The translations under genes were made by a program, and so were the position numbers. 21,119 nt of DNA from Verrucomicrobiales bacterium (lineage in GTDB: Bacteria; Verrucomicrobiota; Verrucomicrobiia; Limisphaerales; UBA9464): NCBI GenBank assembly GCA_003445095.1, contig DLVS01000258.1, positions 1 to 21,119 of the forward strand, in the 5' to 3' direction. Positions 1-8,088 of the stretch are shown here, in pieces (position 1 is the first letter of the stretch; each line of letters starts with the position of its first letter). The notes under the pieces are model-generated. The model was not told where the DNA came from and did no database searches. It saw only the letters and a program-made list of their open reading frames with translations.

Positions 1-266
1 AAATGTCGCCACGCATAGGCGGTCGCGGAATTCTCGGGCAAACCCTCGCGCGTTTCCCAGTTGTCGATGAGGTGCGTCCGATGCAGGCCGCCGGATGGAG
101 GGGTGGCTGCCGCGACGTCCGGCACCCGGCTCGACACGCCCAGCGTCGATAAGGCGATGAGGAGATACGCGTGCGCCTTACAGCACCGTCTGACCCGCTC
201 CCACTCCCGTGCCGGGCGGAAGCCGGTGCAAGCAATGGTGAATCTGATGACGGTCTCCAGGCTCAT
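1..266 (-). CDS. possible partial hypothetical protein, runs off left edge
   Basis: An open minus-strand frame starts with ATG at 266 and stays open to base 1, giving 88 residues with the C-terminus missing. It begins MSLETVIRFTIACTGFRPAR and has a short hydrophobic run (AYLLIALSTLGVS, about residues 32-44), followed by a Pro/Gly-rich part and a polar tail containing WETREGLPENSATAYAWRH. Third codon positions are strongly G/C biased, as in the real genes of the window. The ATG overlaps a TGA of the preceding minus-strand frame (ATGA), but that frame is itself doubtful. I do not recognise a family. A chance open frame is possible, because 266 bases is short for DNA this rich in G+C. Confidence 0.33.
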   Translation of the reverse strand, partial: MSLETVIRFTIACTGFRPAREWERVRRCCKAHAYLLIALSTLGVSSRVPDVAAATPPSGGLHRTHLIDNWETREGLPENSATAYAWRH

Positions 267-960
267 GGCTGCGCGATGTCTTCAAGCGGCTCCGGCTCGT
301 CCATATCTTGCGATGGAGGTCACCAACGGCGCGGAGGCAACGCCAGCCCTTCACGCAAGTTGTCGTGACCCCTTTTCGAACCACGTGATCGATCTTCCCT
401 TGGCTCAACGACCTCTTCCCTGCGATCAAGGCGGCTGCTGCTTAGTTGAGGGCGATCAAGCATGTGTTGCCCGGCGAGGTGAACGCCGCGCGGATGCGGT
501 GTCTCTTGCTCTCGAATTTCATTTTTCATGTTCTCGGCGTCGTGGTCCCAGCCGGCACCCCGGACACGCCTCCACCGCGAGCTTATCTCCGGGCGAGATC
601 GCCGGCCGAGGAACGCTTCGTTTCGCAAAAAGCTTGTCCTTTGGTCCTCGCCTGAGGCTCTGCGCCATTTGGCAGGAACTAGCCGTTTTTTGTTGGGCCA
701 GGGACAACAGGTGCAAGGCGCTCTTGTGGACGGAGCCTTTCCTCGTCCACCGCGGGAGTGGGGCGGCGGCGCGGGTGGAAAAGGCGGGACGGGAATGTCT
801 TGTTGAGTCTTGTTGAGTTTGGCAAAGGCGAGAGTGTCATCCACTCTGGGAACGTCGACGTCTTCCAGGTGAAGCGCGCTTGGCTCAATCCCGATCGCCT
901 GCCCGCCGTCCACCAGCCGCTAGCCGAAGCGCTGGGCAACCGATGATTTGGTAACTTCAT
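267..960. other. gene-poor stretch with a decayed minus-strand frame
   Basis: No convincing intact gene lies here. Several long frames on both strands overlap one another, and none shows recognisable domains. The most protein-like one is on the minus strand, from about 913 down to 263. It has an acidic start (EPSALHLEDVDVPRVDDTLA), an in-frame TAG just upstream of it, and an in-frame TGA at 320-322 that splits off a tail ending MDEPEPLEDIAQP. This reads best as a degraded gene or a non-coding interspersed sequence. Visible small structures are a 10-base direct tandem repeat (gtcttgttga twice, 797-816) and a 7-base stem at 726-732/744-750 with an 11-base loop. Confidence 0.4.
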
Positions 961-962
961 CT

Positions 963-976
963 ACGAAGAGATTCGT
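963..976. promoter_or_regulatory. upstream BlaI-type operator dyad
   Basis: This is an exact dyad, ACGAA-N4-TTCGT, just upstream of the TTGACA box of the repressor gene. The same dyad recurs at 984-997, exactly 21 bases (two helical turns) downstream. BlaI/MecI repressors bind short dyads as dimers and autoregulate their own operons, so the position fits a BlaI operator. The half-site itself is read from sequence only. Confidence 0.55.
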
Positions 977-1002
977 TGACAGTACGAATTGATTCGTATT
1001 TT
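976..1002 (+). promoter_or_regulatory. promoter of the blaI-M56 operon
   Basis: A consensus -35 box TTGACA (976-981) is followed by a T-rich -10-like box TATTTT (997-1002) with a short 15-base spacer. The start codon at 1012 comes only 9 bases after the -10, so the mRNA would be leaderless or nearly so, and no Shine-Dalgarno sequence is seen. The -35 starts at the last base of the upstream dyad, and the downstream dyad covers the spacer, so a bound repressor would block polymerase. The exact -10 is uncertain. Confidence 0.5.
984..997. promoter_or_regulatory. downstream BlaI-type operator dyad
   Basis: This is the second copy of ACGAA-N4-TTCGT. Here the symmetry is longer: TACGAAT and ATTCGTA around a central TG, spanning 983-998, form a perfect 7-base-arm inverted repeat. 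It sits between the -35 and -10 boxes of the repressor's own promoter. Identical half-sites in two copies 21 bases apart suggest two repressor dimers on the same DNA face. Confidence 0.6.
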
Positions 1003-1011
1003 GTAGCTTGC

Positions 1012-1392
1012 ATGTCTCGCGCGCTTCCTCGGCCCACCGAATCCGAGCTGATGATTCTGCGCGTGATCTGGCAGTTTGGGCCCTGCACTGTTCGGCAGGT
1101 AGTGGATCAACTCGAGCCCGGCACTGGCTACACCACCGTCCTCAAACTGCTGCAAATCATGACGGAAAAAGGGCTGGTGATCCGCAACGATTCGGAACGC
1201 ACGCACGTGTTTGCCGCCGCCCAACCCGAACACGTAACTCAACGGCAACTGGTGGATGATTTGATGACTCGCGCGTTTGGGGGCTCCACTCAAAAACTCG
1301 TGCTACAAGCCTTGGCCGGAAAGAAACCCTCCCGCACCGAAATCGCCGAGCTACGCCAACTTCTCAAATCCCTCGAATCCCACGCCCCATGA
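1012..1392 (+). CDS. blaI: BlaI/MecI-family transcriptional repressor
   Basis: This 126-residue winged-helix repressor has the usual length for BlaI/MecI (about 120-130). The N-terminal part PTESELMILRVIWQFGPCTVRQV and the wing segment GYTTVLKLLQIMTEKGLV match the family's DNA-binding domain. The C-terminal part (LVDDLMTRAFGGS onward) matches the dimerisation helices. I chose ATG 1012 over an in-frame TTG at 976, because that TTG lies inside the TTGACA promoter box. The stop overlaps the start of the M56 peptidase gene (ATGA), so the two are translationally coupled. In known systems the repressor is cleaved when the partner M56 protein is activated; here that is inferred from the pairing. The tandem dyads upstream suggest autoregulation. 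Confidence 0.93.
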   Translation: MSRALPRPTESELMILRVIWQFGPCTVRQVVDQLEPGTGYTTVLKLLQIMTEKGLVIRNDSERTHVFAAAQPEHVTQRQLVDDLMTRAFGGSTQKLVLQALAGKKPSRTEIAELRQLLKSLESHAP

Positions 1393-3050
1393 ATCTGATC
1401 TCGTCACTCCTCGCGGAACCGTTCGCCGCCACGCTCGGAATCGTCCTCGCCCATTTCCTCTGGCAAGGTTCTCTCATCGCCGCCGGCCTGGCTGTCGTCT
1501 TGCGTTTCGGACGAAATCGTTCGGCCGGCGAGCGACATCGCTGGGCCTGCATGGCCCTTTTGCTTTTACTGTTAGTCCCAGCCCTTACACTCGCTTGGCT
1601 GACTCGAGACGGAGGGTTCGTGAATGGCCCCGCTCGACTGATTGAGCCTTTAGCCGAAGCGCCGCACAGTCTAAGCCCAAGTTCGCTCCTCACGTTGTCG
1701 GACCCGGTCAGTTCTCAATGGCTCGCCGGAGCGGCGTGGATCTGGGGGATCGGCGTCTTCGGTTTCGCCCTGCGCCTCCTGGGCGGATGGTGGCAAACCC
1801 AGAGGCTTAGCTCACGAGCGGCCCACCTGGTTTCACCTGAATGGCAGCAACGGTTCGAACAACGACGCAAACAATTGGGGATCCGACGACGCGTACGGCT
1901 GTTCGAATCGTGGCGCGTGTCGGCTCCGATCGTCGTGGGTTGGCTGCGTCCCGTCATTTTGCTGCCGGTCGGGATGCTGACGGGAATTCCGCCGGCTCAG
2001 GTGGAAGCCATTTTCCTCCACGAACTCGCCCACATTCGGGCTCACGATCACCTGATCAATTGGCTGCAACGCATCGCCGAAACGCTGCTCTTTTATCATC
2101 CCGCTGTGTGGTGGGTTTCGGAACAAATCCGTCGTGAGCGAGAACATCGTTGCGATGACATAGTCGCGCTAACGATGGGTGAAGGGCGCAGTCTCGCCAA
2201 CGCACTGCTGACGATGGTCGAGCAGACGGCCACAAGTCCCGGATCTGCGCTGGCCGCGGATGGAGCCTCGGTTGCCGACCGCATTCGCCGGCTCGTCTCG
2301 GCAAACCCGAATGAATCCCCCGTATCCGGCTGGCCTTGGAAATGGATTATTTTCGGTATGCTGCTCGTGGCCTTCGCAGTTTGGCTCGTCCCAATTTTGC
2401 GCGCCCCAAGGCTCTACCAATCCACGGTGCGTTTCAAAATTGAGCAACCGTCGGTGCCCGGATCTCCTGGATATGATCCTTATTATCTGGCGAACCAATT
2501 TGAGCTCCTCCGTTCGTCCAGCATTCTCAGACCCGTGTTGGCTGATATTGCGGTCCAACGAAATGACGGAACTCGGGTTAACTCCGAAACCGTACGGCGG
2601 CTCCAAAGTCGCCTCCAGATTCGCCAATACCGGAACACGGCCATTGTCGAACTAACGGTCGCCGATGAAGACAACGAAACCGCGGCCAAATTGGCGAATT
2701 CAATTGTCACCACATTTCGTGACCTTCGAACTCCGCAAAATCGGCAGCTCGAACAAACAGTCATGAAAGGCGACAGGTTGCGATCAATGCTGGAGGAAGC
2801 CACTGCAGACTTGGTCAAATTCTCAGACGGGCACGCCGAAGACCTAAAAAAGATGCATCCCGGGGTTCAGATTGAACGAGATCTATTACAAGACAGGATT
2901 ACGATGTTAAGGGATGCCAAGCTTCAAAATGACCGTGAGATACTGAATGACATGCTAGCTGACCTCGCCCCAGCCAAGCTCGTCGTTGAAATCATTGATT
3001 TCGGTGAGCCCGGGCTTCGCCCTGTGCGCTGGCATCCTTTGGATCGTTGA
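1389..3050 (+). CDS. BlaR1-like M56 metallopeptidase fused to a Wzz-like domain
   Basis: This 553-residue protein has membrane segments near residues 14-38, 52-71 and 111-134, followed by a peptidase M56 domain. The zinc site HELAH is at 211-215 and a probable third ligand is E252 in EREHRCDD. A further membrane segment (about 318-337) follows. The C-terminal region (about 340-553) resembles the periplasmic chain-length-determinant (Wzz) domain: LYQSTVRFKIEQP, FELLRSSSILRPVL, NTAIVELTVADEDNETAAKL, a predicted coiled-coil stretch (about 455-525), and the ending VEIIDFGEPGLRPVRW, which matches the usual segment before the second Wzz membrane helix. That helix is absent; the protein stops at residue 553. 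Classical BlaR1 has a penicillin-binding sensor here instead. It presumably senses an envelope signal and inactivates the coupled BlaI repressor. The ligand is unknown. Confidence 0.88.
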   Translation: MNLISSLLAEPFAATLGIVLAHFLWQGSLIAAGLAVVLRFGRNRSAGERHRWACMALLLLLLVPALTLAWLTRDGGFVNGPARLIEPLAEAPHSLSPSSLLTLSDPVSSQWLAGAAWIWGIGVFGFALRLLGGWWQTQRLSSRAAHLVSPEWQQRFEQRRKQLGIRRRVRLFESWRVSAPIVVGWLRPVILLPVGMLTGIPPAQVEAIFLHELAHIRAHDHLINWLQRIAETLLFYHPAVWWVSEQIRREREHRCDDIVALTMGEGRSLANALLTMVEQTATSPGSALAADGASVADRIRRLVSANPNESPVSGWPWKWIIFGMLLVAFAVWLVPILRAPRLYQSTVRFKIEQPSVPGSPGYDPYYLANQFELLRSSSILRPVLADIAVQRNDGTRVNSETVRRLQSRLQIRQYRNTAIVELTVADEDNETAAKLANSIVTTFRDLRTPQNRQLEQTVMKGDRLRSMLEEATADLVKFSDGHAEDLKKMHPGVQIERDLLQDRITMLRDAKLQNDREILNDMLADLAPAKLVVEIIDFGEPGLRPVRWHPLDR

Positions 3051-3070
3051 CCGCGCAGTCACGACTGAGC

Positions 3071-3086
3071 AATGGGGACACCCATT
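3071..3086. terminator. weak hairpin between convergent genes
   Basis: AATGGG and CCCATT form a perfect 6-base stem around a GACA loop, 20 bases after the stop of the M56 gene and about 50 bases after the stop of kdpE on the other strand. An outer GAGC/GCTC pair (3067-3070/3096-3099) could extend it. No U-tract follows on either strand, so intrinsic termination is only a possibility based on position. Confidence 0.25.
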
Positions 3087-3134
3087 ACCGAGCGTGCTCC
3101 CCAATCCGATTTGCGGGTTGTGGCTGGTCGCCGG

Positions 3135-3851
3135 TTAGCGGTCCGTCGTCGGACCTTCCAACAAGCGATAGCCGACTCCAGGTTCGGTGCGGAACAGTTG
3201 AGGCAAGCCGGAACCGGCCTCGAGCTTCTCACGCAGTCGAGCGACGTAGACTCTCAAGTAGTGTGTCTGGCTTTCCGCCGTGGGTCCCCACACTTCCCGC
3301 AGGATTTGCCGATGTGTCAGCACCCGGCCGGCGTGTCGAACAAACAGTTTCAGCAAGGCATACTCCGTAGCGGTCAGTGTTACTTCCCGGCCCTGCACCT
3401 CGACTCGCCTCATCGCCAAATCCACTACCAATCGGCCAGCCTGAAACACGGGCGGCGCCGTGTCGTGACTCGCGCGACGCAACGCCACCCTGACCCGCGC
3501 GAGCAGCTCGGCAGTGTTGAACGGTTTGGTAATGTAGTCGTCGGCACCCGCATCCAGAAGGGCCACTTTCTCCGATTCGGTATCTTGCGCCGTCACAATG
3601 ATCACCGGAACGGTGGACCATTCGCGCAAACGACGAAGGACGTCGGCACCGGGCAAGTCGGGCAAGCCCAGGTCGAGGAAGATTAACGCGGGTGACAACT
3701 GAGCGGCCAATACCAGGCCCTCCTTCCCGTTTTCCGCCGCCGTGACTCGATACCCGTTCGCTTCGAGGACCAACGTCAGCAGACGGCGAATGGGTGGTTC
3801 GTCGTCGATTACGAGCACCCGCGGATGGGCGATGGAAGTCGTAGCGCTCAT
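3135..3851 (-). CDS. kdpE: KdpE-type OmpR/PhoB-family response regulator
   Basis: This 238-residue protein has a receiver domain with acidic pocket D16-D17, phosphoacceptor D60 (LIFLDLGLPD), T87 and K109 (DYITKPF). An OmpR-type winged helix follows, with TLTATEYALLKLFVRHAGRVLTH and THYLRVYVARLREKLE, ending in RTEPGVGYRLL. Length and motifs are those of KdpE. Its ATG overlaps the TGA of the sensor kinase (ATGA), so it is co-translated with it. In known systems KdpE activates kdpFABC, the high-affinity K+ uptake ATPase, but no such genes appear in this window. The target genes are therefore elsewhere or different. Confidence 0.93.
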   Translation of the reverse strand: MSATTSIAHPRVLVIDDEPPIRRLLTLVLEANGYRVTAAENGKEGLVLAAQLSPALIFLDLGLPDLPGADVLRRLREWSTVPVIIVTAQDTESEKVALLDAGADDYITKPFNTAELLARVRVALRRASHDTAPPVFQAGRLVVDLAMRRVEVQGREVTLTATEYALLKLFVRHAGRVLTHRQILREVWGPTAESQTHYLRVYVARLREKLEAGSGLPQLFRTEPGVGYRLLEGPTTDR

Positions 3852-6523
3852 AGTGATTCGGCCGGAAGGTTTGGTGCCGCGGGAAGCGGGAGTCGAATCG
3901 TGAAATCCGCGCCTCCTTGCGGACGATTGGCGACTTCGATCTTGCCACCATTGGCTTCCACGAAGCCTTTCACGATGGCGAGGCCCAGACCCGCGCCTCC
4001 CGGTTTGGCATTCGCCGAACGGTAAAATCGATCAAAGAGGTAAGGCAGGTCCACTTCGGCGATGCCCGGTCCGTGGTCAGTGACTTGGAAGAGCAGCTCC
4101 TGCCCAACGACCCGCACGGATAGTTCTACTGAACTTCCTGCCGGGGTGTACGTGGCGGCGTTCACCAAAAGATTGGCCAAGGCCTGCTCTAACAGAACGT
4201 AGTCGCCGAGAAAGAGCGGCAATCCTGCGGGCGCTTGGATGACCAACGGACGATCTTTGAAATGCGATGCGACATTCTGCGCGACCACTTGGCAAAGGTC
4301 ACCCGGGTCGCACCAATCGAGCCGGGGTTTGAGATGACCCGATTCCAGTCGGGCCGCGTCGAGCAGATTTCGCACGAGGCGATTCAAGCGATCGGCCGCC
4401 TCCTGGATGTCCTGGAGCAAGGCCTCTTGAGCTGGCGCCAAGGAGCCCGTGCCGGCGAGTCCACTGGCGGCGCCGGTGATCGCCGCCAGCGGAGTGCGCA
4501 ATTCGTGCGAGATCGAATTGAGCAACGTCTTACCAAGACGCTCCGATTCGGCGAGCAGTTTCGCCCCCACCTCAGCATCACGCAGCCGCTGCCGATCGAG
4601 GACCACGCCGATTTGTTGGATGAAATTGTCCAGCAAGTTTCGCTGCACCAACGGCAGCAGGCGTCCATTCCGGAAACGCAAGCCCACCACGCCGATGCAT
4701 CCGCTGGAGGTGGCGAGCGGCAAGTAGAGTGCGCCCGCCGAAGGCAACGTGTCGGTGCCTAACCCAGCGGGTCGCCCGTTATGGTACACCCACGCCGCCA
4801 CGCTGAACTCTTTGTCCGAAACCGTCAGCGTTCCGAACGGATACGCCACCAACGGCTCGCGGGCGCCGGGGTCCGGCAGCAACACCGCCACGTCGGCCGC
4901 GAAGACTTCGCTGAGCTGTCGGACCACGACGCCCAGGAGTTCCGGCAAATCCTTACGTTCGACGAGTTCGCGCGTCAGTAGGTACAAGGACGTGGCCCGT
5001 TCCTCACGTTGACGTTCCGTCGCCTGCTGCGCGCGGAGTCTTGCGGTGAGCTGCCCCATCGCCAGCGCCACGACGAAGAACGTCCCAAACATCATCGCGT
5101 CGGGCAGGCTCGTGATGTAGAATGTGCCGATCGGTTCGAGGAAAATGAAATCCCACAGCAATGCGCTGACGGCGGCGGCGACGATGACAGGCCCGCGCCC
5201 GACGAAGAGCGCCAACAACACGACCGACAAGAGGTAAAGGAGTGGCAGCGTGTAGGAACCGGTCCAGGGGCGCAGCAGGAGGTTCAGCAACGTGATCGCG
5301 GCTACGACCGCAAGTGCTCCGAGATACTGGCCCAGCGTGGAACTGGGGGCCCAACGGGGCGCATCAGCGCCAACCTCAGTCTCACCGGGCGTGGCATGGA
5401 CGCAATGAACGTCAATGTTCCCACTTTCCCGAATCAGCCGGCCCAATACCGAACCGCCCCGGAACAGATCCAGCACCCGAATACCGGTGGGCTTGCCCAC
5501 CACGATTTGCGTGACGTTGTGCTGGCGGGCCACCCGCAAGACGGCCGCGACCACGTCTTGGTCACTCGTCGTGATCACCTCCGCTCCCAGTTCGCGGGCG
5601 AGATCGAGATTCTTCTGTAGCCGCGCTTGATCCTGCTCGGACAACGCTCGTCCCGTATCCACATACACTGCCAACCACGGAGCCTGCAGGTTGTCGGCCA
5701 GCCGTCGGGTCCAGCGCGCCATCGGAGCGGAGAGCGGACTCGGACTCAACGCCACGAGCAGGCGCTGGCTCGTCTTCCAGACGCTGGCAATGGCGTGGGT
5801 GATTCGAAAATGGCGCGTGTCTTCGCCGACATGTTCCGCCGCGAGTCGCAGCGCGAGTTCGCGCAAGGCAGTCAGATTTCCCTCGCGGAAAAAACTCTTC
5901 GCCGCCGCGGTGGCACGCTCGGGCAGATATACCTTCCCTTCGCCGAGACGCTGAAGTAGTTCGCCGGGCGGGAGGTCCACCAATTCAATCTCGGCGCCAT
6001 CGAGGACCGAGTCCGGCACGGTTTCATGCACCGCGGCGCCGGTGATTTCCCGGACGATTTCGGCGCGGCTCTCGACGTGCTGGACGTTGAGGGTCGTGAA
6101 CACATCCAGGCCCGCGGCTAGAATTTCTTCGACGTCCTGGTAGCGCTTGGGATGCCGCGACCCCGGCGCGTTCGTGTGCGCGAGTTCATCGACCAAGACC
6201 AACTGCGGCCGCCGAGCCAGTACTTCATCGAGATCCAGCTCACTCAGCAGGACACCGCGGTGTTCAACCGACCGTCGGGGCACCGAAGGCAATCCCTCGA
6301 TCAACGCCTCCGTTTCCGTCCGTCCGTGGGTCTCGACATAACCGATCACCACGTCACGCCCGGTGGCTCGCTCGCGTCGAGCCGCTTCCAGCATCGCGTA
6401 AGTTTTCCCGACCCCGGGCGACATCCCGAGGAAAACCTTGAGGCGACCACGCTGACGGCCCACCTCGCCACGCTGGAGCGCCGCGAGCAGGGCATCCGGA
6501 TTGGGGCGTCCGTCTTCGGTCAC
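3848..6523 (-). CDS. kdpD: KdpD-type sensor histidine kinase
   Basis: This 891-residue protein has the full KdpD architecture. The N-terminal KdpD domain carries Walker A GMSPGVGKT (33-41) and VLVDELAHTNAPGSRHPKRY (108-127). A universal-stress-like domain (about 251-375) includes VVGKPTG. Four membrane helices lie between about 397 and 490, followed by a GAF-like domain (about 505-650). The HisKA domain has phospho-accepting H673 in SISHELRTPLAA, and the HATPase has LANLLVNAATYTPAG, VTDHGPGI, LFDRFYRS and GGAGLGLAIV. It starts with GTG at 6523; no better in-frame ATG or clear Shine-Dalgarno lies upstream. KdpD senses low K+/turgor and phosphorylates KdpE. The gene is intact, but its usual kdpFABC neighbours are absent, with an unrelated truncated gene divergently placed upstream. 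Confidence 0.95.
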   Translation of the reverse strand: MTEDGRPNPDALLAALQRGEVGRQRGRLKVFLGMSPGVGKTYAMLEAARRERATGRDVVIGYVETHGRTETEALIEGLPSVPRRSVEHRGVLLSELDLDEVLARRPQLVLVDELAHTNAPGSRHPKRYQDVEEILAAGLDVFTTLNVQHVESRAEIVREITGAAVHETVPDSVLDGAEIELVDLPPGELLQRLGEGKVYLPERATAAAKSFFREGNLTALRELALRLAAEHVGEDTRHFRITHAIASVWKTSQRLLVALSPSPLSAPMARWTRRLADNLQAPWLAVYVDTGRALSEQDQARLQKNLDLARELGAEVITTSDQDVVAAVLRVARQHNVTQIVVGKPTGIRVLDLFRGGSVLGRLIRESGNIDVHCVHATPGETEVGADAPRWAPSSTLGQYLGALAVVAAITLLNLLLRPWTGSYTLPLLYLLSVVLLALFVGRGPVIVAAAVSALLWDFIFLEPIGTFYITSLPDAMMFGTFFVVALAMGQLTARLRAQQATERQREERATSLYLLTRELVERKDLPELLGVVVRQLSEVFAADVAVLLPDPGAREPLVAYPFGTLTVSDKEFSVAAWVYHNGRPAGLGTDTLPSAGALYLPLATSSGCIGVVGLRFRNGRLLPLVQRNLLDNFIQQIGVVLDRQRLRDAEVGAKLLAESERLGKTLLNSISHELRTPLAAITGAASGLAGTGSLAPAQEALLQDIQEAADRLNRLVRNLLDAARLESGHLKPRLDWCDPGDLCQVVAQNVASHFKDRPLVIQAPAGLPLFLGDYVLLEQALANLLVNAATYTPAGSSVELSVRVVGQELLFQVTDHGPGIAEVDLPYLFDRFYRSANAKPGGAGLGLAIVKGFVEANGGKIEVANRPQGGADFTIRLPLPAAPNLPAESL

Positions 6524-6675
6524 TTGGTGAGTGTAATTTCAACGCCCCCGGTTTCCCAGACCGACGATGCCGGGATCACTCCCCGCCCGTGAATTGGTCA
6601 GCGGCTCAGAATTCGAATAGACACTCTCTCAAGCTTGACTGGCCTCAATGCCGTGTTCCCCACCCTTCAACTCAC

Positions 6676-7068
6676 ATGCGCTCTCAACCCTGCCATCTCA
6701 CCTCGCGACTACCTGCCTTTAACGCCTTCGTCGGCCTTTCCCGACACCTCGGACTGACTGCGGTGGCTAGCGGGCTGCTCGGATTATTTCCACTTCATGC
6801 CCAGAATGCCCAGCCGGCGGAGTCCGCTCCCGATGTGCCTACGAAGGCAGCGCCCATGATTCTCGAGCGCGGCGCTGATCATCGCGTCGTGGAATGGGTT
6901 CAGGCCGCGACGGATGAAGCCGGCGAACGGATAAGCGTCACCAGTCACTTCACGCAAGTAGCCACGGGACTTCACCATCTGGATTCTCAAGGCCAATGGC
7001 AGGAAACCGCGGCCGAATTTTTACCGGTCGAGCGCGAGTTTGTTGCGGCACGGGGGTCGTCATGGTGA
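6676..7068 (+). pseudogene. truncated N-terminal piece of a secreted protein
   Basis: This frame encodes 130 residues from ATG 6676; the same frame continues upstream without typical coding character. It has a basic start, a hydrophobic signal-peptide core (LTAVASGLLGLFPL) and a likely cleavage after HAQ. A mature part follows: RVVEWVQAATDEAGERISVTS, then SHFTQVATGLHHLDSQGQW. I associate this last type of segment with the N-termini of very large secreted verrucomicrobial proteins (the Rhs/YD-repeat type). The family link is from memory and not verified. The frame ends abruptly at EFVAARGSSW, where such proteins normally continue for hundreds of residues. No continuation is found in the 145 bases before the next gene, so it looks like a broken remnant. 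Confidence 0.5.
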
Positions 7069-7230
7069 AGTCACCAGCAGACAGTTGGTATTCGCAATGA
7101 CACGAGTACGGGGCGAACGAATTCTTTGCCAATCGCTTTCCTTCAGTAGGAACTGGCATGATTCGGTCCCTATCGAGATTGTTGTGCGCATTGCGTCGCT
7201 AAAGAGCGCATCTTGAAAGGCAGATTTTGT

Positions 7231-8082
7231 ATGTTTAGCGGGCAAACGCCGAGTCGTATGAAGTTTTCGCCCCGAATCATTGCGGCCGTGGTAATGGGAA
7301 TACTTTTGAGTAGTCTTGCCTTTGTTTCTTGGTACCCGCGCGAGCCATCATTACGTGGGAAAGCACTCGGCACTTGGATAGAGCAGTATTATCACACCCG
7401 AACGATCCGCGGCAGTCCGCAAGATGCCTCCGCGACCGAGGCTCGTGAGGCGGTCTTGGAGATCGGTACCAATGCTATCCCTACGCTGTTGGCCCGGGTC
7501 CGCACGCGGGACTCGGGCATCCAGAAACGACTCTTACTTTGGCTCTACCAACGGAATCTGATTCAGGCCAGCCAACCTAAAAGCGAGCTGGCGCGCAATC
7601 GGGCTGATTGGGGATTCGCCATCCTGGGCCAGGTTGGGGAACCAGCCGTCCCAGAGCTCGTAGCGGCCCTCAAGGATGAAGATCCGGGAGTTCGGGCTAC
7701 GGCGGCACGTTGCCTCGGACACATCGGTGAACGGGCTGAATCGGCGATTCCCGCGCTGCTGCCTCTATTAGAAGAGCGCAATCAGGGAATACCCATTTTG
7801 TCGGCGATGGATGCTTTACGATCAATTCGTGGCCGTCCCGATCTGGTGATCCCCGCGATGGTTGAGTATTTGAGTGGTGACCGAATGTCCTGGAATTACT
7901 CGGTGCCCGCGATGTCGGTATTACGGGCTTACGGCGCCGATGCCGCTCCGGCCATTCCGGCAATCAAAGCCTATCTGCGACATCCCGACTCGGATAAGCG
8001 GAATGGCGCGGATTCGGCGCTCACTTTCATCGAAGAGCAGGTAAAGTTGAAGGCCTCTAGTTCCGCTTCGGCTCAGCAGTGA
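7231..8082 (+). CDS. membrane-anchored HEAT-repeat protein
   Basis: This protein has about 283 residues, with a basic N-terminus and one hydrophobic anchor or signal segment (IIAAVVMGILLSSLAFVSW). The motif GKALGTWIEQYY follows the anchor, as in many verrucomicrobial HEAT proteins. The body is HEAT/PBS-lyase-like helical repeats: EAVLEIGTNAIPTLLARV, GQVGEPAVPELVAALKDEDPGVRATAARCLGHIG, AESAIPALLPLLEE and ADAAPAIPAIKAYLRHPDS. These repeats form protein-binding solenoids; no catalytic domain is visible. I prefer ATG 7231, with AAAGG at 7216-7220 in front of it; ATG 7258 (MKFSPRIIAA) directly before the anchor is a good alternative. The partner is unknown. The next gene is convergent, six bases away, and appears to be a remnant. 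Confidence 0.82.
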   Translation: MFSGQTPSRMKFSPRIIAAVVMGILLSSLAFVSWYPREPSLRGKALGTWIEQYYHTRTIRGSPQDASATEAREAVLEIGTNAIPTLLARVRTRDSGIQKRLLLWLYQRNLIQASQPKSELARNRADWGFAILGQVGEPAVPELVAALKDEDPGVRATAARCLGHIGERAESAIPALLPLLEERNQGIPILSAMDALRSIRGRPDLVIPAMVEYLSGDRMSWNYSVPAMSVLRAYGADAAPAIPAIKAYLRHPDSDKRNGADSALTFIEEQVKLKASSSASAQQ

Positions 8083-8088
8083 TCCTCA

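Noticed and set aside
61..816. 251-residue plus-strand open frame
   Set aside because: Arginine/cysteine/proline-rich with no domain, signal or family resemblance; overlapped by equally long frames on the other strand, as expected by chance in GC-rich DNA.
1012..3050. beta-lactam resistance regulation (blaI-blaR1) in the strict sense
   Set aside because: The M56 protein lacks a penicillin-binding sensor domain and no beta-lactamase or PBP gene adjoins; only the signalling architecture is shared.
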